Counted from the stretch's first letter, positions 43,761 to 52,990 are shown. The stretch is DNA of 64,000 bases from JAXMAZ01 sp046350115 (GCA_046350115.1 JAXMAZ010000008.1:157380-221379), one strand, 5' to 3'. The notes: generated by a model from the sequence alone, not told the origin. Made by a program: numbers and translations.

Positions 43761-43893
43761 TAAAGAGCGGCTGTCCCGGGCTGCCCCTCGACCTTGCTCC
43801 CCGGCCGTGTCCGGCCTGTCGCACCGAACCGGCAATCGCCCTTCGGGCGTATGCTATCGCAAGAGGCTCCGCTAGCTCGACCGAGGGGGGATC

Positions 43894-44829
43894 GTGTTCG
43901 AGTCGATCGATCAACTCCTGTTCGACCTCGCCCACCGGCTCGGGGTCATGACCATTTACCTCAACCCGCTGCTGGCCATCACCATGGTCGGCCTCACGTG
44001 CGGGATGGTCGGGTCACTGGTCATCGGCAACCGGATGGCGTTCTTCAGTGACGCCATGGCCCACACCGCGTTCGCCGGCATCGGGCTGGCACTGCTCGGC
44101 ATCGTTCTGGCCGTCGGGGCGACCAGTGCCCGCCAGGCCGAGCCGTACCTCTGGCTCGTCCCGTGGGTGACGGCGGCCGTGGGGGTCGCCGCCGGCCTGG
44201 CGATCGTCGGCGTCCGCTCCCGCACCGGACTGAGCAACGACACGGTCATCGGCGTGTTCTTCGCCCTCGCCACCGGCATCGGCGGGATGCTGCTCCCGGA
44301 GGTCCGCAAGCAAATCGGCCTCGACCCGGACCAGTTCCTGTTCGGGTCGATCACGTACACCACCGGCTCGGACCTGTTCACCCTGTTCGTGCTGACGGCC
44401 CTGACGGCGGTCGTCGTCTCCCTGCGGTACAACGCCCTGGTGTTCGCCAGCTTCAACCCGAGCCTGGCCCGGTCGCGGGGCGTGCCGGTCGCGGTGAATG
44501 ACTACGTGCTCGTCGTCCTGCTGGCCCTGGTCGTCAACCTGTCCGTCAAGGTGGTCGGCGTGTTGCTGATCAACGCGATGCTGGTCGTCCCGGCGGCGGC
44601 GGCGGTGAACCTGGCCCGCAACCTCCGCCAGGTGTTCTGGCTGACCGTGGCCAGCAGCGTGATCGTCGGGCTGGTCGGGGTCCAGCTCAGCCACCGCCTG
44701 GCGATCCCGTTGCGGGGCCGCGAGCCGCTCACGTTCGGGCCGAGCGGGACGATCGTGGTCGTCGCCGTCGGCTGGTTCTTTCTGACAATGCTCTTTTCCC
44801 GCGGCCGTGCGGCCGGTCGGGCCGGGTGA
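43894..44829 (+). CDS. metal ABC transporter permease, ABC-3 family (ZnuB/MntB type)
   Basis: 311 residues with about eight to nine hydrophobic helices. ABC-3 family features are MVGSLVIGNRMAFFSDAMAHTAFAGIGLA, ISNxT-like TGLSNDTVIGVFFALATGIGG, and the cytoplasmic coupling region YNALVFASFNPSLARSRGVP, followed by KVVGVLLINAMLVVPAAAA. Such permeases import zinc, manganese or iron with a separate ATPase and a cluster A-I binding protein. Neither partner is in the window. GTG at 43894 follows GAGGGGGG. It heads a plus-strand series with two other metal-related membrane proteins. The AT-rich inverted repeat upstream may be its operator. Confidence 0.9.
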   Translation: MFESIDQLLFDLAHRLGVMTIYLNPLLAITMVGLTCGMVGSLVIGNRMAFFSDAMAHTAFAGIGLALLGIVLAVGATSARQAEPYLWLVPWVTAAVGVAAGLAIVGVRSRTGLSNDTVIGVFFALATGIGGMLLPEVRKQIGLDPDQFLFGSITYTTGSDLFTLFVLTALTAVVVSLRYNALVFASFNPSLARSRGVPVAVNDYVLVVLLALVVNLSVKVVGVLLINAMLVVPAAAAVNLARNLRQVFWLTVASSVIVGLVGVQLSHRLAIPLRGREPLTFGPSGTIVVVAVGWFFLTMLFSRGRAAGRAG

Positions 44830-44954
44830 GGGTGGCGCCCTTGCTCGGGCGGCCCGCCGGATCGACAATAGACCCGCCAGGTTGAACCCCACCCGTCGTC
44901 CGGGCGTACTCCCGGTGTGGCGGCGTACACACCCCCTGCCCGGCGGTCCGACCC

Positions 44955-45977
44955 GTGTTCCGAGAAGTCCAAGATTTCGTCGTCACCTTCAGTTCGATCC
45001 TCTGGGAGGCCATGCCGTTCATCGTCCTCGGGGCGGTGGTGGCCGGCGTCCTGGAAGAACTCCTGCCGCAACAGGTGATGAGCCGGATCGTCCCCCGGTC
45101 GGCGATCCCGGCGGCGGTCCTCGGCGGGCTGCTCGGGCTGGTGTTCCCGATGTGCGAGTGCGGGATCGTGGTGGTGATGCGGCGGCTGCTCCGCAAAGGG
45201 CTGCCGCTCGCCTGCTGCATCGCGTACATGCTGGCCGGGCCGATCGTCAACGTGGTGGTCATGCTCAGCACCTACGTCGCGTTCGGCGGGCTGAACCCGC
45301 TCTCCCGGGACGCCGCCTGGACCATGCTCGGGCTGCGGGTCGGCCTCGGGTTCGTGACCGCGGTGGTCACCGGGTGTGCTGTCCACCTGCTCCAGCGGAC
45401 GTACCCGGTCACGGCCCTACTCACCCCGATCGCCGTCCCACTGGCCCCGGCCAAGGGCGGGCTGTCGCTCAACGTGGTGGACGAGGAGGAGGCCAAGGCC
45501 GAACGGCGGTCGCCGTTCAAGCGGCTGGCCAACATCTCCGAAACGGCCCTGCACGACTTTCTCGACATCACCGTGTTCCTGATCCTCGGGGCGGCCCTGG
45601 CGGCCGTCGTCAAGCTGTACATCGACCCGGCGGACCTGACCGCCCTCTCCCGGGACATGCCGTACCTGGCCATCCCGGCGATGATGGTGATGGCCGTGCT
45701 GATGTGCCTGTGCAGCGAGGCGGACGCGTTCGTCGCGGCCAGCTTCACCGAGATGACCCTGGCCCCGAAGCTGGCCTTCCTGGTGCTGGGGCCGATGTTC
45801 GACCTCAAGCTGCTGCTCATGTACACCCGGGTGTTCCGCCCCCGGCTGATCGGCGTCATCGTGGTCTGTACGGTGATCCAGGTCATGGCGTACACGATGC
45901 TGGTTCACACCTTCTACACCGCTCCGCCGGCGGCCGGAGGGGCAACCGCCCCAGCCACCACCGCGACCGGCAAATGA
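44955..45977 (+). CDS. ArsP/YraQ-type permease (DUF318/PF03773)
   Basis: 340 residues, about eight to ten helices in two halves separated by a charged loop (about residues 170-190). The family hallmark PMCECGIVVVMRRLLRKGLPL is near residue 60. This permease family includes ArsP (efflux of organoarsenicals) and YraQ/YcgR-like proteins that are found with TIGR03943 proteins in zinc-responsive operons. GTG start at 44955. It is followed 28 bases later by exactly such a TIGR03943-type protein, as in the Bacillus ycgR-ycgQ pair. Its transported substrate is unknown. Confidence 0.9.
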   Translation: MFREVQDFVVTFSSILWEAMPFIVLGAVVAGVLEELLPQQVMSRIVPRSAIPAAVLGGLLGLVFPMCECGIVVVMRRLLRKGLPLACCIAYMLAGPIVNVVVMLSTYVAFGGLNPLSRDAAWTMLGLRVGLGFVTAVVTGCAVHLLQRTYPVTALLTPIAVPLAPAKGGLSLNVVDEEEAKAERRSPFKRLANISETALHDFLDITVFLILGAALAAVVKLYIDPADLTALSRDMPYLAIPAMMVMAVLMCLCSEADAFVAASFTEMTLAPKLAFLVLGPMFDLKLLLMYTRVFRPRLIGVIVVCTVIQVMAYTMLVHTFYTAPPAAGGATAPATTATGK

Positions 45978-46005
45978 CCGCCCGACCTCCCGTGAGGAGT
46001 GACGA

Positions 46006-46875
46006 ATGGACCACGGACACGAGCACCATGCCCATGGGCACGGCCACGATCACGACCACGGGGTCGGTGACTATTACCTCGAACAACTGCTGACCCTGTT
46101 CATGTGCGGGGCGTTCGGCCTGGTCGCCGTGCTCATGAACCAGTACCGGATGCTCAACCTGATCCTGGCCCCGGAGTTCCACAACTGGGTGTTGGCGGGC
46201 GGTATCGTGCTGCTGGCGTTCACGGCAATCCGCGCGATCGCGCTGTGGCAGTCGGCCGGAAAACAGGCCCATCATGGCCACGCCCACGCTCACCACGAAC
46301 ACGGTCCCGAGTGCGACCACGGGCATCACCACCACAGCCACAGCCACGCCCACGGTCACGCCCACGACGACGGGCACAGTCACGGGAACATCTTCTGGCG
46401 GCTGGTGGTACTCGCCTTCCCTCTCATGCTGTTCCTGCTCGGCCTGCCGAACGAGGGGTTCAGCAAGGAGTGGGTCGAGCGGCGGCTGGGCAAGGACAGC
46501 GCGATCGAGGTGGCGGACGTGGAGGGCAAGGGCGGGTCGACCGTGCCGATGGAGTTCCACACCCTGAACGAGATCGCCGCCGACCCGGACAAACGGGCCG
46601 CCAACGAGGGCCGGACGGTCCGCGTAAAGGGGCAGTTGCGGAAAGTGACCGACCGTCAGTTCACCCTGTTCCGCCTGAAGATGAACTGCTGCGCGGCCGA
46701 CACCATCCCGCTCAAGGCGGTCATCAAGACCTCGTTCGCCACCACCTTCAACGACCACGAGTGGGTGACGGCCGAGGGGGTGTTGCAGTTCGTCGAGTCG
46801 GCGGATAAGAAGTCGCACATCCCGGTCATCCGGGTGAAGGACGGGGCCGGCCTTCAGAAGGCCCAGCCGGAGTGA
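46006..46875 (+). CDS. His-rich TIGR03943/YcgQ-type membrane protein
   Basis: 289 residues. Very histidine-rich N-terminus (MDHGHEHHAHGHGHDHDHG) and a second His-rich cytoplasmic or periplasmic loop (about residues 85-125) flank two to three membrane helices. The C-terminal soluble domain contains RVKGQLRK, the conserved MNCCAADTIPL and WVTAEGVLQF, typical of TIGR03943/DUF1980 proteins, the usual partners of the permease just upstream. His clusters suggest zinc, nickel or cobalt binding. Its last 50 bases overlap, antisense, the end of the EamA gene. Confidence 0.88.
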   Translation: MDHGHEHHAHGHGHDHDHGVGDYYLEQLLTLFMCGAFGLVAVLMNQYRMLNLILAPEFHNWVLAGGIVLLAFTAIRAIALWQSAGKQAHHGHAHAHHEHGPECDHGHHHHSHSHAHGHAHDDGHSHGNIFWRLVVLAFPLMLFLLGLPNEGFSKEWVERRLGKDSAIEVADVEGKGGSTVPMEFHTLNEIAADPDKRAANEGRTVRVKGQLRKVTDRQFTLFRLKMNCCAADTIPLKAVIKTSFATTFNDHEWVTAEGVLQFVESADKKSHIPVIRVKDGAGLQKAQPE

Positions 46876-47821
46876 GTCCACTCTGCCGCGCCGGCCCCCG
46901 CCACGGCAGGTATCGCCAGACCAGCGCCCCGAGCAGCACGGCCCCGCCGACCCACGTCCAGACGGTCGGCGTCTCCTTGTCCGGGGCGATCAGGTACGCC
47001 CAGATCGGGTTCAGCACCGGCTCCAGCAGGGTGATGATGCCGGCCTCCTGCGGGCTGATCGTCCGCAGCCCGTAGGAGAACATCAGGTACGGCAGGGCCA
47101 TCTGCACCGCCCCGAACACGGCGACGAACGCCAACTGCTCACGGGTCGGGGTCGCCAGCCAGTCCCCTGCCCCGGCCGCCCCGCGACCGGCCAGCACGTA
47201 CAGCCCGATCACGCCGGCACTGCCGAACAGGTTGAATACCGTCAGCCAGACGCTCGACTCCGTCCGCAGCCACCTCAGGAACAGGATGACGCCGGCGTAA
47301 GTCACCCCGCTGCCGGTCGCCATGAGCAGGATCTCCACCTGCGCCGCCTGCTCGGCTGGGGGCAACCCCCGCGGCCAGTTGCCGGCGACGATCACCCCCG
47401 CCCCGGTCATGCCGAGCAGGATGGCCCGCCAGCTCCGACGGTCCGGCGGGTCGCCGAGCAGGTGGACGCCGATCAGGTACACCCAGAACGGGGCGGTGTT
47501 CTGGAGCAGGATGGCGTTGGCCGCCGGGCCGAGGCTCAGGGCCGACAGGTACAGCCCGCTCATCGTGCCGAAGCAGGCCACCATCCCGAGCATGACCGGT
47601 CTTACCCGCACATGGGACGGGCGGAGCAGCGGCAGGAGGGCGGCCCCGGCGAACAGGCCGCGGTAGAAGGCCATCAACAGCGGGTCGAGCCTGGGGTGGT
47701 GCAGGTCCAACTGGGTCGGCTCGGCGAGCACCCGGGTGAACACGCTGCTCGTGCTCCAGAGCACGGCGGCGGCGACGAGGCAGAGCCGTGCGACGGCCGG
47801 GGACGGGGGCGGGCTTGTCAC
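46826..47821 (-). CDS. EamA/DMT-family transporter
   Basis: 331-residue drug/metabolite transporter with ten hydrophobic helices in two EamA repeats. The first is about residues 1-150 (LCLVAAAVLWSTSSVFTR, FGTMSGLYLSALSLGPAANA) and the second about 165-310 (VTYAGVILFLRWLR, LEPVLNPIWAYLIAPDKETP near the end). The GTG start at 47821 overlaps the kinase stop in a GTGA arrangement, so the two are translationally coupled. It may export amino acids or other metabolites. The C-terminal tail overlaps the His-rich gene from the opposite strand by 50 bases. Confidence 0.9.
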   Translation of the reverse strand: MTSPPPSPAVARLCLVAAAVLWSTSSVFTRVLAEPTQLDLHHPRLDPLLMAFYRGLFAGAALLPLLRPSHVRVRPVMLGMVACFGTMSGLYLSALSLGPAANAILLQNTAPFWVYLIGVHLLGDPPDRRSWRAILLGMTGAGVIVAGNWPRGLPPAEQAAQVEILLMATGSGVTYAGVILFLRWLRTESSVWLTVFNLFGSAGVIGLYVLAGRGAAGAGDWLATPTREQLAFVAVFGAVQMALPYLMFSYGLRTISPQEAGIITLLEPVLNPIWAYLIAPDKETPTVWTWVGGAVLLGALVWRYLPWRGPARQSGLTPAGPSEGRPRPSPG

Positions 47822-49020
47822 GGGGCGGTAGCCGGTCGCACGGTGTCGGAGGATGGCAGCCCGCCCGCCGAGGCCATCTTGCCGCGACTCGGTGCCGGGC
47901 CAGCGGCGGGGCACGGCAGGGTGCTGCCGGCCACGGCCACCAGCCCGATCCCGGTCACGAAGGCCGACACGCCGAGCAGCGGTCGCCGCCTCGGCTCAGG
48001 CACGTCCCGGCTTGCAGCCGGCTCTGACGATGGCGGCACGCCTTTGCCGGGGGCGTGCGGATCGGCGTGCGTGCGGGCCGCCTCCGTCTCCGGGGATGAC
48101 CCGTTGCCCGTCGCCGGCGCGTGCGGGGTCGGCCACCCGGCGGGCAAGCCGGACGCCGCGACCCCGGTGGCTGCCAGCGCCGCGACCAGCGCCCCGGCGG
48201 TCTGGAAGCGGTCCCGGGGGTCGTTCGCGAGCGTCCGGGCGAGGATCGCTTCCAGGGCCGCCGGGACGTCCGGACGCAGCTCCCGGGCCGGCGGGTACGC
48301 CCCCCGGGCCTTCTCCGTGACGAGTTCGTCGGGGGTCGCCCCGTGGAACGGCACCCGCCCGGTGAGCAGGTGGTAGAGAGTGGCCCCGAGCGCGAACAGG
48401 TCGCTCCGACCGTCCACGAGGGCGCCGTTCACCGACTGCTCGTACGGCATGTAATGCGGGGTGCCGACCCCCTGCTGGGAGGCGGTCAGCGAGCCGTCCG
48501 TCGCCTGCCGCTTGGCCAGGCCGAGGTCGCCGAGCTTGGCCGACCCGTCCGGGTCGAGCAGGATGTTGTCCGGCTTCACGTCCCGGTGGATCAGGTTGCG
48601 GGAGTGCAGGAACCGGAGGGCCTGGGCGGTGTCGATCCCGATGCGGGCGACCACGGCCAGCGGGAGGGGGCCGAGCCGGCTGACGGCGACCAGGGCGTTC
48701 GGCCCGTCCACGTACTCCAACATCAGGTAGTGCTTGCCGGCGTCCGGGTCGAACCCGTGCGTCAGCCCGCGGATCAGGTTCGGGTGGGCCAGCCGCTCCC
48801 CGAGCCGGGCCTCCCGGTAGAACCGGGTGACGAACTCCTTGCTGCCGGCCAGGTGGTCGGCCAGCAGTTTGACGGCGACGGGGCTTAGGGCGCGGGGGTC
48901 GTACCCGTGGTAGACCGCGCTCATGGCCCCGTCCCCGATCGGCCGGAGCAGGTGAACGCCCGCAATCACACGCGGGACCGGCGGCGGGCCGGCCGGCGGC
49001 CGGTCGTGATCTGGCCGCAT
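47818..49020 (-). CDS. Ser/Thr protein kinase with C-terminal membrane helix
   Basis: 400 residues. The kinase domain spans about 20-285: glycine loop PIGDGAMSAVYHG, Lys51 in AVKLLADH, catalytic loop LIHRDVKPDNILL, metal loop DLG, and activation region GTPHYMPYEQ. A Pro/Ala-rich linker follows, then one hydrophobic helix (about residues 345-367, LLGVSAFVTGIGLVAVAGSTLPC) and a short extracytoplasmic tail. This is the Hanks-type PknB-like architecture without PASTA repeats. It is coupled to the EamA transporter downstream, a hint that it may regulate it. Confidence 0.92.
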   Translation of the reverse strand: MRPDHDRPPAGPPPVPRVIAGVHLLRPIGDGAMSAVYHGYDPRALSPVAVKLLADHLAGSKEFVTRFYREARLGERLAHPNLIRGLTHGFDPDAGKHYLMLEYVDGPNALVAVSRLGPLPLAVVARIGIDTAQALRFLHSRNLIHRDVKPDNILLDPDGSAKLGDLGLAKRQATDGSLTASQQGVGTPHYMPYEQSVNGALVDGRSDLFALGATLYHLLTGRVPFHGATPDELVTEKARGAYPPARELRPDVPAALEAILARTLANDPRDRFQTAGALVAALAATGVAASGLPAGWPTPHAPATGNGSSPETEAARTHADPHAPGKGVPPSSEPAASRDVPEPRRRPLLGVSAFVTGIGLVAVAGSTLPCPAAGPAPSRGKMASAGGLPSSDTVRPATAP

Positions 49021-49167
49021 CGCGATCCCTCCGCGGGCAGCAAGCGGAACGGGCAGGCCTCACCCGCGGCGGTCGGCAGGGCGGGGTGGACGGGAGCCTT
49101 TCCACGTGAGTTTAGCAAACCGTCCGGCGGGCCGACGCCGATTCCCGAAAATCCGCCCGCACGGGGG

Positions 49168-50577
49168 TCAGGATAAGTGGTCCCGGCGGAGCGCGGCGAG
49201 CCGGGCCGTAAGCCCGTCCGCGGCGTCGGCTGCCAGCCCGGCGCCGCGGAGGCGGTCGGCGGCCCCGCCGTCCCACGCCTCCCACCCGACGTAGCGAACG
49301 TGGGGCATGGCGGCCGCGACCCGGGCGACCGCCTCCGCCCACCCGGCGGGGCCGGCCCCGGGCTGACTGCCGACCGTGGCTTCGAGCGGCACCCCGAGCA
49401 CGCCGAACAGCTCCAGCACCCGGATCGTGTCGAGCGGGTCGCGGGGCCGGCTCGCCCGCCCCCCTTCCCCGCACAGCAGTTCCAGGTCGATGGCGGCGAA
49501 CCCGAACCCGGCCCGCATCAGTGTGTCCGCGAACACGAGCGGCGAGTACGTGTGGTCCTCCGACCCCATGTAGTCGCCCCACGGCTGGGCCACCCCGATC
49601 ACCCACTCGGCCGACGGGTCGGTGTGCCGGGTCGCCTCCAACAGCCGGGCGGCCAGCCGGACCCGGTCGTCCTCCCCGAGTCCGACCGCGTCGGCGTGGT
49701 TGAACCCGGCGAACACCTGCCACGTCCGGACCCGGTTCTGATACCGGCGGACCACGGTCTCGGCGAAGTCGCACATGAATGCGGCCAGGCTCGGCAGGTC
49801 GCCGTCCCACTGCCGCAGCCACTCGGGGAAGGCCCCGCCGGTCAGGTCGACGAGCGGCCCGACGGACACCTCCAGCCCGGCCCCTTCGGCCCACCGCAGC
49901 AGATCCTCGAACGGCTCCCAGTTGTACCCGGACTCGGTCGGCTCGATCTGCGACCAGTCGGGCACCAGCCGGGCGGCCGAGAACGTGTCCAGGAACCGGG
50001 CCTCGTCCGTCCGGCCCGGGCGGGAGGTGAGCCGGCACCCGAGTTTCGTCGGAAGCCGGTCGGCGTCACCCTTCCGGGTGCGGAACAGCAGGTCCGCAAG
50101 CTGCCGGCCCATCCGGTCGGCAAGCCGGTAGCCCCGGGCGAGTAGGTCTTCGGCGACCGGCCGGACGTCCGCCCCCGCCGGGTCGAGGGCGACCCGGCCG
50201 AACTGCCGAGTCATGTAGGACAGTTCGGTCCGGTCGTCGTCCGAAAGGGAAAGCCCGAACCCGGACCACTCGGCGGCCCGACTGCGGAGCTGGTTCACCC
50301 GGCCGCGGGCCAGTTCGACGAGCAGGTGATACGGCTCCGCCCGCTCGCGGAGGGTGGCCGTGGCCGTGACCACCGGTCCGACACCCGGGACCGGCCAGCC
50401 GACCAACACCGGCCCGCTCTCGTTCGCCTCTTTGGACAGGGTGAGCCGGCCGGCGGCGAGGTGGGTTCGGGTCGGGACCGGGGCCAGGTCGTACCCCCCC
50501 GCGAAGCACGCCCGGTCGGCGGCCCGGTGAGCGTCGGCGGGTAGCGGGTCGGGGAGAACGAAGCTGACGGTGCCCAT
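49168..50577 (-). CDS. GH-A-like TIM-barrel protein (xylanase-like, catalytic Glu doubtful)
   Basis: 469 residues, no signal peptide, so cytoplasmic unless exported unusually. Residues about 190-460 look like a GH10/GH39-type (clan A) TIM barrel: LVPDWSQIEPTESGYNWEPF, then RRYQNRVRTWQVFAGFNHAD, WVIGVAQPWGDYMGSEDHTYS, then HVRYVGWEAWDGG. In active GH10 enzymes the acid/base site reads WDVVNE; here it is WQVFAGFN, without Glu, so catalysis is uncertain. The N-terminal 190 residues have no known domain. Start MGTVSFVLP at 50577. It lies after lpxI (77-base gap) on the same strand, so may be in the same transcript. Confidence 0.7.
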   Translation of the reverse strand: MGTVSFVLPDPLPADAHRAADRACFAGGYDLAPVPTRTHLAAGRLTLSKEANESGPVLVGWPVPGVGPVVTATATLRERAEPYHLLVELARGRVNQLRSRAAEWSGFGLSLSDDDRTELSYMTRQFGRVALDPAGADVRPVAEDLLARGYRLADRMGRQLADLLFRTRKGDADRLPTKLGCRLTSRPGRTDEARFLDTFSAARLVPDWSQIEPTESGYNWEPFEDLLRWAEGAGLEVSVGPLVDLTGGAFPEWLRQWDGDLPSLAAFMCDFAETVVRRYQNRVRTWQVFAGFNHADAVGLGEDDRVRLAARLLEATRHTDPSAEWVIGVAQPWGDYMGSEDHTYSPLVFADTLMRAGFGFAAIDLELLCGEGGRASRPRDPLDTIRVLELFGVLGVPLEATVGSQPGAGPAGWAEAVARVAAAMPHVRYVGWEAWDGGAADRLRGAGLAADAADGLTARLAALRRDHLS

Positions 50578-50654
50578 GTCCCGTCCGGGGCGTCGTGGGG
50601 GCGCCACACGGCGCTAAGACCATCATATCAACCCCCGGCGACCCGGGCATCTCG

Positions 50655-51494
50655 TCAGGAGATGTCGGCCAGGGAGACGATCGCGATCCCGTGCCGGTCG
50701 GCGGCGGCGATGGTGTCCGCCTCGTCGATGAGGATGGTCCGGGCGGCCTCGACGCCCAACGCGGTCGCCCCGGCCTGGCGCATCGTCTCGATCGTCGCGG
50801 GGCCGACCGTCGGCACGTCGAACCGCATGTCCTGCTGCGGCTTGGCCACCTTGACCACCACGAACCCGGACCGCCGGCACAGCCCGCCGGCCCGGCGGAT
50901 GGCCTCGTCGGTCCCTTCGATGGCTTCGACGGCCAGGGCGGTCCCTTCCCGGATCATCACGCTCTGGCCGACGTCCAGCCGGCCCATTTCCTTGGCCAGC
51001 CCCCAGCCGAACCGGATGTCCCGCTCCTCGGCGGCGGTCGGCGGGCGGCGGGTCAGCACTCCGGGTCGCACGAGCAGCTCCGGGCACAGGTCCAGGGCGG
51101 ACACACACTCGAACCCTTCCGCCCGAAACTCGTCGATCAGCCCGAGCAGCAGGTTGTCGTCCCGGTTGTCCGGCCGGCGGCGGAAGAAGAAGAACCGGAC
51201 GGCCCGCCAGTCCGGGACGAGTCGGACCCACCGCCACGGCTGGAAGAGCAGATGTTTGTGGAACTTGCCGGCCATCGTCCACTGCCGCACCCCGCCCGAC
51301 CGGAAGGCGCGAAGCACGGCCCCGAGGGACATCCGCCGCAGCCAGTGGAACCGGGTGCAGACCTGGGCCAGGGCCGGGTCGGCCATGCCGGCGACGCCGA
51401 CGCAGACGACCGGGATGCCGCACTGCTTAGCCTTCTCGGCGAACGCGATCGGGAACCGCCCGGCCCCGGCGAGCAGCCCGACCGGGGCGGTCAT
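50655..51494 (-). CDS. lpxI: UDP-2,3-diacylglucosamine pyrophosphatase LpxI
   Basis: 279 residues, the usual length for LpxI (DUF1009), the alternative to LpxH. It hydrolyses UDP-2,3-diacylglucosamine to lipid X plus UMP in lipid A synthesis. The N-terminus GLLAGAGRFPIAFAEKAK and the C-terminal DUF1009 motifs RFDVPTVGPATIETM and ALGVEAARTILID (with the conserved Asp) match. Its ATG (51492-51494) overlaps the lpxD stop in an ATGA arrangement, so the two are translationally coupled. Presence of lpxI beside lpxD supports an outer membrane with LPS. Confidence 0.93.
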   Translation of the reverse strand: MTAPVGLLAGAGRFPIAFAEKAKQCGIPVVCVGVAGMADPALAQVCTRFHWLRRMSLGAVLRAFRSGGVRQWTMAGKFHKHLLFQPWRWVRLVPDWRAVRFFFFRRRPDNRDDNLLLGLIDEFRAEGFECVSALDLCPELLVRPGVLTRRPPTAAEERDIRFGWGLAKEMGRLDVGQSVMIREGTALAVEAIEGTDEAIRRAGGLCRRSGFVVVKVAKPQQDMRFDVPTVGPATIETMRQAGATALGVEAARTILIDEADTIAAADRHGIAIVSLADIS

Positions 51495-52525
51495 TCCTTG
51501 CCCCGGGTCAGGCCGAGGTGTTTCTTGATGTTCCGGACGTCGCGGAGGAGTTCGGGCAGCTTCTCCCAGGCGAGCATGATCCGCCAGGCGTCCTTGTCCG
51601 GCCGGGCCGGGGAGCCGAGCACCCGCCCGCCGGCCGGCACGTCCTGCGGCACCCCGCTCTGGGCGCCGATCACGGCTTTGTCCCCGACGGAGATGTGGTC
51701 CGCCACCCCGACTTGGCCGGCCATCACCACGTAATCGCCGGTCACACACGACCCGGCCACGCCGACCTGGCTACAGATCATGTTGTGCCGGCCGATCTGG
51801 CAGTTGTGGGCGATCATCACCAGGTTGTCCATCTTCGTCCCGGCCCCGACCCGGGTCGGCCCGAAGGTGCCCCGGTCGATGGTGCTGCACGCCCCGATCT
51901 CCACGTCGTCGCCGATCTCCACGTTCCCGAGCTGCGGCCCCTTCACGTGCTTGCCGCCCTGCATCCGATACCCGAACCCGTCCGCCCCGATCACCGCGTT
52001 GGCGTGCAGGATCACCCGGTCGCCGAGGACGCACCCGTCGTACAAGACGACGTTCGGGTACAGGACGCAGTCGGCCCCGATGACGCAGTTGCGGCCGACG
52101 ACCACCCCGGGGTGGATGCGGGTGCCGGCCCCGACCGCCGTCCCCTCCCCCACCACGGCGTTCGGGCCGACGGTCACGTCCGGCCCGAGCCGTGCGGTCG
52201 GGTGGATGTGGGCGGCCGGGTCGATCCGGAATCGTTCGGGCACCGGGGCGGTCCGGCCCTGGAGTTCGAGCAGGATGGTGGTGAACGCGGCCAGCGGGTC
52301 GCGGACCCGGATCAGCGGCCGGCCGTTCAGCGGGACGCTGGCGCCGACCACGGCCGCCGCGGCCGGCGAGTTGTGCCAGGCCGGCAGGTAGCGGTCGCCG
52401 TCGACGAACGTCAGGTCGCCCGGGCCGGCCTCGGACAGCGGCCGGGCCGCCCCGATCGACAGGTCGCCGTCCCCGAGCAGTTCGCCGCCGACCAGGTCGG
52501 CCAGTTGCCGGACGGTCAGGTTCAC
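51491..52525 (-). CDS. lpxD: UDP-3-O-(3-hydroxyacyl)glucosamine N-acyltransferase LpxD
   Basis: 344 residues. LpxD adds the second hydroxyacyl chain in lipid A synthesis from acyl-ACP. The N-terminal domain (about 1-100) starts LTVRQLADLVGGELLGDGD. The rest is a left-handed beta-helix of hexapeptide repeats (for example VTVGPNAVVGEGTAVGAGT). The catalytic His is in LHANAVIGADGFGY. A helical C-terminus (DKDAWRIMLAWEKLPELLRDV) is present. GTG at 52525. It is coupled to lpxI. As in many bacteria, no fabZ or lpxA follows here. Confidence 0.96.
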   Translation of the reverse strand: MNLTVRQLADLVGGELLGDGDLSIGAARPLSEAGPGDLTFVDGDRYLPAWHNSPAAAAVVGASVPLNGRPLIRVRDPLAAFTTILLELQGRTAPVPERFRIDPAAHIHPTARLGPDVTVGPNAVVGEGTAVGAGTRIHPGVVVGRNCVIGADCVLYPNVVLYDGCVLGDRVILHANAVIGADGFGYRMQGGKHVKGPQLGNVEIGDDVEIGACSTIDRGTFGPTRVGAGTKMDNLVMIAHNCQIGRHNMICSQVGVAGSCVTGDYVVMAGQVGVADHISVGDKAVIGAQSGVPQDVPAGGRVLGSPARPDKDAWRIMLAWEKLPELLRDVRNIKKHLGLTRGKE

Positions 52526-52660
52526 GGTCGGCCCTCACCCGCGGCGGAAATGGGATCGCCTCTCGGACGGCGGAAGATAGCGAAGCGGCGTCCGGCGAGC
52601 AAGGGCAACGGGGTCCGGGAAGGGGCACCAGACGCGGCAACTTGCAAAGCTACCAGAACG

Positions 52661-52990
52661 TCAGGATCCGCCCGGCCCGCTGTCCGTACCGGCGCTCGCC
52701 TCCGCCCAGGCCCGAAAGCACAGATCTTGCGAGCGCATCAATGCCGGGTCGTCGGTCCCCCAGGTGACGCACCGGACGCCATCAGCCGTCCGACGGACGG
52801 TCACCATTCCGCCGGCCAGCCCGAGCCGAATCTCTTGCCAGTCGGCCGGCGGCTGTTCGTCCGGAAAGGCCGGCAACCCGTCGATCATCCGGACCGCCGG
52901 CGGGTCGCCGAGGGCGGTTAATCGGGCGGCCACGCTCGGCCAGTCCGGGGTGGCCCCGGGTGCGAACCGGACGACTCGCTCCACTCCCAC
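52661..52990 (-). CDS. hypothetical protein beside a kinase
   Basis: 109 residues, family not recognised. It contains VERVVRFAPGATPDWPSVAARL and a Trp-rich middle, WQEIRLGLAGGMVTV. No signal, membrane helix or metal motif is seen. The GTG at 52990 lies three bases after the kinase stop, a tight gap that suggests operon membership and possible functional link to the kinase. Confidence 0.7.
   Translation of the reverse strand: MGVERVVRFAPGATPDWPSVAARLTALGDPPAVRMIDGLPAFPDEQPPADWQEIRLGLAGGMVTVRRTADGVRCVTWGTDDPALMRSQDLCFRAWAEASAGTDSGPGGS

Noticed and set aside
46006..46400. Repetitive CAC/CAT tracts as possible repeat array or CRISPR
   Set aside because: They encode the His-rich segments of a membrane protein; no unit-spacer regularity.
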